The notes beneath the pieces are model-generated. The model was given only the letters and a program-made list of their open reading frames with translations. It was not told the origin of the DNA and made no database searches. A DNA stretch of 7,533 bases. Source: JBGPYB01 sp041493035 (GTDB lineage Bacteria; Acidobacteriota; Vicinamibacteria; Fen-336). Made by a program: the position numbers and the translations under genes. How positions within the stretch are numbered: position 1 is the first letter of the stretch; each line of letters starts with the position of its first letter. Below, piece after piece: positions 1 through 5,521 of this stretch. Location: NCBI GenBank assembly GCA_041493035.1, contig JBGPYB010000195.1, positions 1 through 7,533 on the forward strand. The letters are read 5' to 3'.

Positions 1-1256
1 CCCGGGAGATGGAGCGTCTGGGGTTCAAGCAGCCGCTTCTCATCGGCGGCGCGACGACGAGCAAGGCCCACACCGCGGTCAAGATCGCACCGGCGTACTC
101 TCAGCCGGTGGTGCACGTCCTCGATGCGTCACGGGCGGTGGGCGTCATCGGCAGGCTCAAGAGCGCCGAGCTACGAGCGGCATTCGACGCCGAGAACCGG
201 AGCCTCCAGGAGCGGCTGCGTCGGGAGCACCAGGCCAAGCGGTCGGCCCGGCCGATCCTTTCCCTCGAGGAGGCGAGGCGGCGCCGGACGAAGGTCGATT
301 GGGACGCCTACGAGATCCCGACGCCGTCGACGACTGGCGCTCGTGCTGTCGAGGTTCCGCTCGCGGAGATCGTCCCCTATATCGACTGGTCGCCGTTCTT
401 CCACACTTGGGAGCTGAAAGGGACGTACCCGCGCATCTTCGAAAACGCCGACTGGGGAGCGAAGGCCAAGGAGCTCTTCGAGGACGCCCAGCGCCTCCTT
501 GGGCGCATCGTGGACGAGCGTCTGCTCCAGGCTCGCGCCGTCCATGGTTTCTTCGCGGCCAACGCCGTCGGGGACGACATCGAGGTCTACACCGACGCGT
601 CGCGGTCCGGGCTCCTCACGACCTTCCACACCCTTCGCCAGCAGGCGGATATGGGGGAGAAGGAACCGAACCAGGCCCTGGCCGACTTCGTGGCGCCGCG
701 CGAGACGGGTCGGCTGGACTACCTCGGCGCTTTTGCCGTGACGACGGGTCAGGGCCTCGAGTCGCTCGTCGCGTCTTTCGAAGCCGACCACGACGACTAT
801 GGCTCGATCATGGCCAAGGCGTTGGCCGATCGCCTTGCCGAGGCGCTGGCCGAGCTGCTCCACAAGCGCGCGCGCGCGGAGTGGGGCTACGGTCGCGGGG
901 AGTCTCTCTCCATCGAAGAGGTGATCCGGGAGCGCTACCGCGGGATTCGCCCCGCCCCCGGATATCCCGCGTGTCCCGACCATACCGAGAAGGGACCCCT
1001 CTTCGACCTCCTCCGGGCCGAGGCGAACGCCGGAATTCGACTGACCGAGAGCTTCGCCATGTTCCCCGCGAGCTCGGTGTCGGGGCTCTACTTTGCCCAC
1101 CCCGAGGCGCGCTACTTCACCGTGGGACGCGTTGGCCTGGACCAGATCCAGGACTACCACCGCCGCAAGGGGCTCGATCTCAGGGCCGTGGAGCGCTGGC
1201 TCGCGCCCAACCTGGACTACGAGCCGGCTCAGGAGCCCGTGACCGTACTCGACTAG
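1..1256 (+). CDS. metH: Cobalamin-dependent methionine synthase, C-terminal part (5' end outside window)
   Basis: This is the C-terminal third of 5-methyltetrahydrofolate-homocysteine methyltransferase, the cytosolic enzyme that moves a methyl group from methyl-folate to homocysteine through cobalamin. The frame is open at the left edge (codons from base 3), so the ATG at 9 is internal. The first ~45 residues (LLIGGATTSKAHTAVKI, then VLDASRAVGV) are the end of the B12-binding domain. The rest is the activation domain, which uses SAM for reductive remethylation of inactive cob(II)alamin. Counting from the ATG at 9, key segments are TWELKGTYPRIF (133-144), the SAM-binding RPAPGYPACPDH (314-325), TESFAM (346-351) and the closing RRKG...VERWLAPNLDY (385-404). 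About 417 codons are visible of a protein usually near 1,150-1,230 residues; the homocysteine and folate domains should lie upstream. No disruption is seen. The TAG stop overlaps the stop of the convergent gene. Identification is very secure. Confidence 0.97.
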   Translation, partial: REMERLGFKQPLLIGGATTSKAHTAVKIAPAYSQPVVHVLDASRAVGVIGRLKSAELRAAFDAENRSLQERLRREHQAKRSARPILSLEEARRRRTKVDWDAYEIPTPSTTGARAVEVPLAEIVPYIDWSPFFHTWELKGTYPRIFENADWGAKAKELFEDAQRLLGRIVDERLLQARAVHGFFAANAVGDDIEVYTDASRSGLLTTFHTLRQQADMGEKEPNQALADFVAPRETGRLDYLGAFAVTTGQGLESLVASFEADHDDYGSIMAKALADRLAEALAELLHKRARAEWGYGRGESLSIEEVIRERYRGIRPAPGYPACPDHTEKGPLFDLLRAEANAGIRLTESFAMFPASSVSGLYFAHPEARYFTVGRVGLDQIQDYHRRKGLDLRAVERWLAPNLDYEPAQEPVTVLD

Positions 1257-2446
1257 AAGAAGATCTTTTCCTCTCCGTCGATCAGCACCGGCTCTTCGAC
1301 GTCGAGATCGAAGCGAAGTCGGGGCTCGAAGCCCGGGAGTAGGGCGACGGGGATCGCGTATCGGCATGTGATGTGCCGCCAGGTCTTGCGTGTGTCGATG
1401 GTCAGCTGTCCTTCCTGGACGTAGCGTCCGATGTGGCGTCGCTCAGCGGCCGCCAACACCCGCGCGCGGATCTCGGTGTCGTCGCGGAGGGGCGCGTGGC
1501 CGATCTCCGCCACGTCGTCCTCCAGGGCGTAGTGGTTCCAGAAAGGGGGAACGAGGCGGATCGTGATGTAGATGACGAGGCACAGCAGGCCGAGGCTCAG
1601 GGCACGGCCGAGTCCAACCGGCAGGCTCGGGAGGCGTTCGGCAAGGACGACGATGGGTCGGAGAGCCCACGACCCGGAGCTGCGTGTCTGAGGGAGGTCG
1701 TCGCGCATTCCCTCCTTGAGCGCGGCGATCGACGAAGCGTCGTAAGCGGCCTTGAGGCATTGTCGCGAGTCGAGGCATCGCGGGTTGAGACGTAGCACTT
1801 CACCGAAAGTCGCGTGGGCTTCCACGTGCCGCCCGAGGAGGTGGAGAGCGCCGCCGAGCTCCGCCCGGGCGAGAGCGTCTCCCGGCGCCAGCAGCGTCGC
1901 CTGCTGGAGCGGCGCCAGGGCTTCGCCGGCCTGGTGGGCGAGGACGAGAGCGAGACCCAGGTTGAACAACCCTGCTACGTCCGCTGGAGCCACCGCGGCG
2001 GCCTCCCGAAGAGCGCGGATCCCCTCGCCCTCCTGTCCCAGCGCCACGAGGCACACGCCGAGGCCGCCATGGGCGCGTCCGTCGCGAGGCGCCAATCGGA
2101 CAGCCTCTCGAAAAGCCGAGACGGCTTCACCGTACCGTCTCACCGCGTGAAGCGCAGTGCCGAGGCCGAGTTGATACTGCGCGTCGCCCGGCCGTCGACG
2201 GGTCGCTTCCTCGAAGGCAGCCACGGCTTCGGTGAAGCGCCTGCCGCGCAGCAGAGCTTCCCCGAGGATGTAGTGATAGTCGGCTTCCTCCGGGTGGAGC
2301 CATGCGGCCTGCCGGAACGCTCCGAGGGCCTCCTCGTTGGCGGGAGGCGACGCTTCGGTCCCGTCCTCCGCGCCGAGAGTGAGCCGGAAGGGGATCGGCG
2401 GCGCATACGGTTCGTCGGGAGGGCGGCTGGGTGGGCTCGTGGCCAC
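1253..2446 (-). CDS. TPR-repeat protein with one transmembrane helix and a C-terminal domain
   Basis: Protein of unknown function, about 397 residues from the GTG at 2446. A Pro-rich start (~1-35) is followed by roughly five to six tetratricopeptide repeats (~37-226), seen as recurring units such as YHYILGEALLRGRRFTEAV and AQYQLGLGTALHAVRRYGEAV. A linker leads to a single hydrophobic helix (~279-301, LGRALSLGLLCLVIYITIRL) and a ~95-residue unrecognised tail ending in EEKIFF. TPRs mediate protein-protein contacts, so an anchored scaffold is the reasonable inference; which side of the membrane the TPRs face is not certain. The start is unsettled. GTG 2446 lies 8 nt after a TAGAAT box and would give a leaderless message, GTG 2476 is another option, and the most distal start (2593) would overlap the Smr gene on the other strand. 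The gene converges on metH with a 4-nt overlap and diverges from smr. Confidence 0.85.
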   Translation of the reverse strand: MATSPPSRPPDEPYAPPIPFRLTLGAEDGTEASPPANEEALGAFRQAAWLHPEEADYHYILGEALLRGRRFTEAVAAFEEATRRRPGDAQYQLGLGTALHAVRRYGEAVSAFREAVRLAPRDGRAHGGLGVCLVALGQEGEGIRALREAAAVAPADVAGLFNLGLALVLAHQAGEALAPLQQATLLAPGDALARAELGGALHLLGRHVEAHATFGEVLRLNPRCLDSRQCLKAAYDASSIAALKEGMRDDLPQTRSSGSWALRPIVVLAERLPSLPVGLGRALSLGLLCLVIYITIRLVPPFWNHYALEDDVAEIGHAPLRDDTEIRARVLAAAERRHIGRYVQEGQLTIDTRKTWRHITCRYAIPVALLPGFEPRLRFDLDVEEPVLIDGEEKIFF

Positions 2447-2451
2447 GGTCG

Positions 2452-2506
2452 CCGATTCTAGGTCAGTGAGGGCCACTCCCGCCAGCGGTATTGAGCCTAG
2501 AATCGG
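2452..2506. promoter_or_regulatory. Divergent promoter/operator region with 11-bp inverted repeat
   Basis: CCGATTCTAGG (2452-2462) is an exact inverted copy of CCTAGAATCGG (2496-2506), with a 33-nt spacer. Each arm presents TAGAAT, one substitution from the -10 consensus TATAAT, pointing outward: the + strand box (2498-2503) is 10 nt before the Smr ATG, and the - strand box (2460-2455) is 8 nt before the TPR GTG at 2446. Both genes could thus be transcribed from mirrored promoters with almost no leader. No matching -35 is visible at 17-18 nt for either side, so the repeat could instead be an operator bound by a dimeric regulator. Confidence 0.5.
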
Positions 2507-2513
2507 TAAGGGA

Positions 2514-2819
2514 ATGACACAGCAAGACCCCGAGCCGATCGAGATTCCGATTACCGGGGAGATCGACCTGCACTCTTTCGCCCCGCCAGACATACCGTCG
2601 GTCGTCGAGGAGTATGTCCGTGCATGCCGTCACCGCGGTCTGCTCACAGTGCGCTTCATCCACGGTCGCGGCAAGGGTGTCCAGCGCGCTGCGGTTCGTC
2701 GCGTTCTCTCCCGTCTCCCCGAAGTCGTCGCCTTCCTGGACGCGCCACCCGGGTCGGGAGGCTGGGGCGCGACAGTGGCGCAACTCGCGGCCACGGGCGG
2801 CGAGACGGAGCCTGTCTGA
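2514..2819 (+). CDS. Small stand-alone Smr-domain protein
   Basis: A 101-residue protein that is almost entirely an Smr (MutS2 C-terminal-like) domain. The family hallmarks are present in order: IDLH (17-20), the conserved loop IHGRGKGVQR (49-58), and the C-terminal GGWGATVAQL (82-91). Smr domains bind nucleic acids, and many have nicking endonuclease activity. Some stand-alone members act in ribosome rescue or RNA cleavage, but which applies here cannot be read from sequence. The ATG at 2514 gives the normal length for a stand-alone Smr protein; in-frame starts further upstream would read through the divergent promoter region into the TPR gene. There is no good Shine-Dalgarno sequence, and the TAGAAT box 10 nt upstream suggests a nearly leaderless message. 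It is transcribed divergently from the TPR gene. Confidence 0.88.
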   Translation: MTQQDPEPIEIPITGEIDLHSFAPPDIPSVVEEYVRACRHRGLLTVRFIHGRGKGVQRAAVRRVLSRLPEVVAFLDAPPGSGGWGATVAQLAATGGETEPV

Positions 2820-2831
2820 GTCAGCGACCGT

Positions 2832-2924
2832 CCCCTCGCCGCCGAAGAGCGCCGTCTTGACGTTCCCCACGAACTGGATGTCGTAGCTTACGCTTGGCCG
2901 CAACGCGACGATGCAGACCCTTCC
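2832..2924 (-). pseudogene. Relic of an AIM24/TIGR00266-family gene (internal fragment)
   Basis: On the minus strand about 31 codons read GRVCIVALRPSVSYDIQF and then VGNVKTALFGGEG. This matches from memory the highly conserved late segment of AIM24 (DUF124, TIGR00266) proteins, of the form VAF.P...YDIQFVGN.KTALFGGEGLFF. The match stops abruptly after GGEG, where family members continue LFFA.L.GPG; here the frame runs into TVADSD and then antisense of the Smr gene. Upstream, an in-frame TGA lies six codons before the match, and no earlier part of the domain is recognised. Intact family members are usually over 200 residues, so this is a dead fragment, probably left by a deletion or rearrangement. 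The function of the parent family in bacteria is poorly known. Confidence 0.72.
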
Positions 2925-2937
2925 CTGTTTGTGGCTC

Positions 2938-2948
2938 TCTTGTCAAGA
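2938..2948. repeat. Odd palindrome TCTTGTCAAGA (copy 1)
   Basis: Five-base arms TCTTG/CAAGA around one central base. It is the exact reverse complement of the copy at 3122-3132, 184 bp away. It sits upstream of the AIM24 relic on the minus strand, where it would read TTGACA, but I find no -10 box at suitable spacing. Confidence 0.5.
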
Positions 2949-3121
2949 AACTACGGTGCGACGGTCTCGAAAGTTCGAGGCGGCGACGTTGTGCGCCTCG
3001 TGATGTGCGTCACGTGGCCAAGACGGCGCCCGAAAAAAAGTGGGTGACCTCCGGGCCGCGCCTGGCGCGAGCCGAACGGAGACGACGCGATCCTGACCGC
3101 GCTGCGCCTGTGCAATTCCGA

Positions 3122-3132
3122 TCTTGACAAGA
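3122..3132. repeat. Odd palindrome TCTTGACAAGA (copy 2)
   Basis: Same palindrome in the opposite orientation, here containing the perfect -35 hexamer TTGACA of the promoter at 3124-3153. A dimeric repressor binding here would block RNA polymerase, so it is a candidate operator. Confidence 0.5.
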
Positions 3133-3153
3133 AGGATGCGCGATCAATAGATT
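3124..3153 (+). promoter_or_regulatory. Sigma-70-type promoter for the 3178 gene
   Basis: TTGACA (3124-3129), an 18-nt spacer, then TAGATT (3148-3153, four of six matches to TATAAT). Transcription would start near 3160, leaving a short leader of about 18-24 nt before the GTG/ATG start codons. Confidence 0.5.
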
Positions 3154-3177
3154 GACAGTCGCTCCTGGATTCATCAA

Positions 3178-3417
3178 GTGCCCATGCGCAACCTCAGATT
3201 CGACTTCTTCGACGACAGCGGGCTCCCGCGCGACAGCCGAGTTCTCATGTTCTATTCCTTCGAGACCGAGGAGAAGCTGCCGCGGTCGGGAATCCTCCAC
3301 TACCACCTTGGTGAGGGACGTTTCGTCGGCCCCCGCCACGATCACGAGCTGACGTCGGCCGCCCTCGAGTTTTTGACGGTGAGCGGCCGGCTCACCGCGC
3401 CGGGCCCGAAAATCTAG
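3178..3417 (+). CDS. Small uncharacterised protein
   Basis: I do not recognise this gene. It encodes 79 residues from GTG 3178, or 77 from ATG 3184, the more ordinary start. The sequence starts MRNLRFDFFDDSGLPRDSR, continues with VLMFYSFETEEKLPRSGILHYHLGEGRF, and closes with a likely helix (HELTSAALEFLTVSGRL). It is soluble, mixed acidic and aromatic, with no signal peptide or membrane helix. Strong G/C preference at third codon positions and a credible promoter just upstream argue that it is real, and the frame antisense to it looks like a shadow. No Shine-Dalgarno sequence is seen. It precedes the inositol-phosphate synthase gene in the same direction, but a second promoter lies between them, so co-transcription is optional. 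Confidence 0.62.
   Translation: MPMRNLRFDFFDDSGLPRDSRVLMFYSFETEEKLPRSGILHYHLGEGRFVGPRHDHELTSAALEFLTVSGRLTAPGPKI
3377..3397 (+). other. GC-rich hairpin in the 3' end of the 3178 gene
   Basis: CGGTGAGC (3377-3384) pairs perfectly with GCTCACCG (3390-3397) across a 5-nt loop. It lies inside the last codons of the small gene. There is no T-run behind it, so it is not a standard rho-independent terminator. It may slow transcription, protect the 3' end, or be chance. Confidence 0.35.
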
Positions 3418-3441
3418 ATCCGACGATCTGAACCCGCGACG

Positions 3442-3470
3442 TTCGCAGCGGGGAACGGACGTGTGATAAA
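3442..3470 (+). promoter_or_regulatory. Probable promoter of the inositol-phosphate synthase operon
   Basis: TTCGCA (3442-3447, four of six -35 matches), a 17-nt spacer, then GATAAA (3465-3470, -10-like) preceded by an extended -10 TG at 3462-3463. The predicted start near 3477 leaves a leader of about 40 nt before the ATG at 3518. Confidence 0.42.
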
Positions 3471-3505
3471 GTCGCCTCTTTGCGCCCCCTCTCGGGGTTC
3501 GCGCT

Positions 3506-3511
3506 GGAGGG
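3506..3511 (+). promoter_or_regulatory. Strong ribosome binding site
   Basis: GGAGGG lies six bases before the ATG at 3518 and fixes that start. It is the clearest Shine-Dalgarno sequence in the window. Confidence 0.75.
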
Positions 3512-3517
3512 ACGCCC

Positions 3518-4831
3518 ATGACGACAGCTCGGCCCATCGCGCCGGCCGAGGGGAAGCTCGGAGTTCTTCTTCCCGGCATGGGAGCCGTGGCGACGACCTT
3601 CATCGCGGGAGTCGAGGCCATTCGCCGCGGGATCTCCAAGCCCATCGGCAGCCTTACTCAGATGGGCACCGTCCGCCTGGGGAAGCGGACCGACAACCGC
3701 TCGCCGCTCATCAGGGATTTCGTCCCCCTGACCGACATCAAGGACGTCGTCTTCGGCGGCTGGGACATCTACACCGACAGCGCCTATGAAGCCGCCCGGA
3801 AGGCGGGAGTCCTGGATCCCGGGCACCTTGCGGCGCTCAAGGATTTTCTCGAGACGATCAAGCCGTGGCCGGCGGTCTTCGACACGCAGTACGTAAAGAA
3901 ACTCCACGGCGAGAACGTCAAGAAGGGGAAGAGCAAGCGCGACCTCGCCGACCAGGTCACGGCCGACATCGAAAAATTCAAGAAGGACAACGGTCTCGCG
4001 CGCCTCGTGATGGTCTGGTGCGGCTCGACCGAAGTCTATCGCGAGGCCGGAGACGTCCACTCGAGCCTGGCGAAATTCGAGAAGGGGCTGGACGAGAGCC
4101 ACCCCGACATCCTGCCGTCGATGATCTACGCCTATTGCGCCATCAAGGCGGGGATCCCGTACGCCAACGGAGCGCCGAACCTGTCGGGAGACTTTCCGGC
4201 CATGGTCGAGCTGGCCAAGAAGACCGCCACCCCGATCATGGGGAAGGACTTCAAGACGGGCCAGACCTTCATGAAGACTCTTCTGGCCCCCGGATTCAAG
4301 GCGCGCCTCCTCGGCATGAACGGCTGGTATTCGACGAACATCCTCGGCAACCGCGATGGCGAGGTCCTTGACGACCCTGAGTCGTTCAAGACGAAGGAAG
4401 TGAGCAAGCTCGGCGTCCTCGAGCACATTCTCCAGCCGCACCTCTACCCGGACCTCTACGGCAAGATCCACCACGTGGTACGCATCAACTACTACCCGCC
4501 GCGAGGGGACAACAAGGAAGGCTGGGACAACATCGACATCTTCGGGTGGATGGGCTACCCGATGCAAATCAAGGTCGACTTCCTCTGCCGCGACTCGATC
4601 CTGGCCGCGCCCCTCGTCCTGGATCTCGCGCTCTTCTGCGATCTCGCCGGTCGCCCGGGAATGAGCGGCATCCAGGAGTGGCTCTCGTTCTATTTCAAGA
4701 GCCCCCAGGCCGCGCCCGGCTTGTATCCAGAGCACGACATCTTCATCCAGCTCATGAAGCTCAAGAACACCCTCCGCCACCTGAGAGGCGAGGAGCTGAT
4801 CACCCATCTGGGCTTGGAATACTATGACTAA
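3518..4831 (+). CDS. ino1: Inositol-3-phosphate synthase (myo-inositol-1-phosphate synthase)
   Basis: A 437-residue enzyme that converts glucose-6-phosphate to inositol-3-phosphate in the cytosol with bound NAD, the committed step to inositol lipids and inositol-derived solutes. Visible evidence: an N-terminal Rossmann segment GVLLPGMGAVATTFIAG (15-31), VFGGWDIYTDSAYEAA (78-93), LVMVWCGSTE (163-172), and the core family signatures GKDFKTGQT (242-250), YSTNILGNRDGEVL (271-284) and KVDFLCRDSILAAPLVLDL (352-370). Lysines around 291-297 (FKTKEVSK) lie where the family places catalytic lysines; this is aligned from memory. The STNILGN.DG form and the ~440-residue length resemble archaeal and bacterial enzymes more than the ~530-residue eukaryotic ones. 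It has a strong ribosome binding site and its own promoter. The stop overlaps the next gene by 8 nt, so it heads an operon. Confidence 0.95.
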   Translation: MTTARPIAPAEGKLGVLLPGMGAVATTFIAGVEAIRRGISKPIGSLTQMGTVRLGKRTDNRSPLIRDFVPLTDIKDVVFGGWDIYTDSAYEAARKAGVLDPGHLAALKDFLETIKPWPAVFDTQYVKKLHGENVKKGKSKRDLADQVTADIEKFKKDNGLARLVMVWCGSTEVYREAGDVHSSLAKFEKGLDESHPDILPSMIYAYCAIKAGIPYANGAPNLSGDFPAMVELAKKTATPIMGKDFKTGQTFMKTLLAPGFKARLLGMNGWYSTNILGNRDGEVLDDPESFKTKEVSKLGVLEHILQPHLYPDLYGKIHHVVRINYYPPRGDNKEGWDNIDIFGWMGYPMQIKVDFLCRDSILAAPLVLDLALFCDLAGRPGMSGIQEWLSFYFKSPQAAPGLYPEHDIFIQLMKLKNTLRHLRGEELITHLGLEYYD

Positions 4832-5066
4832 CTCCATGGAGCAGAAAGCGTCCCTCGGGGTCGGCGTCAAGCTGAAGGAAGTCGCCACGGCGCGCGGCGT
4901 CATCTATCAGGGATGCACCGTCCTCCACTCGGACGCCATCGGCCTCGTCATCGAGGTCCAGCGGACGGTCTCCGACGAGGGGGGTAACGTCGACAACGTG
5001 GTCAGCCAGATCCTCATCCCCTGGGCCAGCATCAACCACGTCGTCCTGGTGGAAGAAAGGACCTGA
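4824..5066 (+). CDS. Small protein, possible Sm-like beta-barrel
   Basis: An 80-residue protein with no family I can name. Starts are ATG 4824, which overlaps the synthase stop by 8 nt, or ATG 4836 (residue 5); the overlap suggests translational coupling, since no strong ribosome binding site is present. Pattern: a short polar N-terminus, then alternating hydrophobic strands GVIYQGCTVLHS, GLVIEVQRTV, SQILIPWASINHVVLVEE. A strand-turn-strand run ending in 'LIPW.SI..V.L.EE' is what small Sm/Hfq-like or ribosome-maturation-type barrels look like, so an Sm-like fold is a guess from pattern alone. It has no signal peptide, membrane helix or cysteine pair. Codon use matches its neighbours. It lies between the synthase and an exported TPR protein, 2 nt before the latter, so the three are very probably co-expressed. 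Confidence 0.8.
   Translation: MTNSMEQKASLGVGVKLKEVATARGVIYQGCTVLHSDAIGLVIEVQRTVSDEGGNVDNVVSQILIPWASINHVVLVEERT
5057..5061 (+). promoter_or_regulatory. Ribosome binding site of the exported TPR gene
   Basis: AAGGA, seven bases before the ATG at 5069 and inside the last codons of the preceding gene. It supports this start and tight coupling. Confidence 0.6.
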
Positions 5067-5068
5067 CC

Positions 5069-5521
5069 ATGCGCGCTCCTGGCGTTGGAGTCCCTGTGTT
5101 CGGTCTCGTCGTCGCCTTGGCGGCAGCGCCCCTTCTCGTCGCGGCGGATCCCTGCACCGACCCGGCCAACGCCACCAGGGCCAACGATGCCCTGACGAAG
5201 GCCCGGGCCAAGCAGTATGCGGCTGCCGACGCCGGTGCCAACGCCGTTCTCGGAGTCTGTCCAACCCACGCGGTCGCGACCCAGGCAATGGGGCAGTCGC
5301 TGGTCGCGCAGAAGCGCTACGACGACGCCATCACGCGCCTGACCACGGCCATCACCGCCAAGCCGGACCTGGCCTATGCCTACCTCTGGCGCGGATACGC
5401 CCACTACTACAAGAAGCAGCCCGACAAACTCATCGGCGACTTCGAGACGTTCCTGAAGCTCCAACCGACGGCGCCCGAGGCCGCGGTCGTCAAACAGCTT
5501 CTGGCGAGCCTCAATCGATAG
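5069..5521 (+). CDS. Exported TPR-repeat protein
   Basis: A 150-residue protein. It begins with a typical Sec signal peptide: Arg2, hydrophobic core FGLVVALAAAPLLVAA (11-26), and likely cleavage near 26 before DPCTDP. No lipobox is evident, because the first cysteine (29) follows the likely signal-peptidase I site, so a soluble periplasmic location is inferred. The mature part has two to three TPR units (~69-136), for example ATQAMGQSLVAQKRYDDAI and AYLWRGYAHYYKKQPDKLI. Cysteines 29 and 64 could form a disulfide in the periplasm. Its role is unknown; TPRs suggest a binding or scaffold protein. It starts 2 nt after the previous gene. Its TAG stop (5519-5521) lies in a second open frame belonging to the downstream membrane protein. 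Confidence 0.88.
   Translation: MRAPGVGVPVFGLVVALAAAPLLVAADPCTDPANATRANDALTKARAKQYAAADAGANAVLGVCPTHAVATQAMGQSLVAQKRYDDAITRLTTAITAKPDLAYAYLWRGYAHYYKKQPDKLIGDFETFLKLQPTAPEAAVVKQLLASLNR

Larger units (their letters stand above)
2820..3177. other. Gene-poor stretch with a gene relic and palindromes
   Basis: About 358 bases without an intact gene. It contains an AIM24 relic on the minus strand (2832-2924), two TCTTGACAAGA palindromes (2938-2948 inverted, 3122-3132), a seven-A run (3033-3039), and a promoter at the right end (3124-3153). An open frame at 2894-3127 on the plus strand is rich in Arg and Pro and has no recognisable motif, so it is not called. Several stops interrupt all minus-strand frames. 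Nothing else is recognised here. Confidence 0.6.

Noticed and set aside
171..1367. Long minus-strand open frame antisense to metH
   Set aside because: The plus strand is unmistakably metH; the antisense translation is Arg/Gly/Val/Leu-rich without recognisable domains.
1814..2461. Plus-strand open frame antisense to the TPR gene
   Set aside because: The minus strand has clear TPR repeats; the plus translation shows none of the features of a real protein.
3033..3039. Seven-A run that could mark a minus-strand terminator
   Set aside because: On the minus strand no stable hairpin directly precedes the T-run; the nearby GC-rich bases come after it.
2894..3127. Plus-strand open frame in the gene-poor stretch
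   Set aside because: Arg-rich, no motif, no ribosome binding site, and overlaps the AIM24 relic on the other strand.
3377..3397. 8-bp hairpin as a terminator of the 3178 gene
   Set aside because: It lies inside the coding sequence and lacks a following T-run, so it is listed only as a hairpin.
3392..4903. Long minus-strand open frame antisense to the inositol-phosphate synthase
   Set aside because: It is a shadow of the strong codon bias of the true gene; its translation is low-complexity, rich in Glu, Val, Arg and Asp, with no family motifs.
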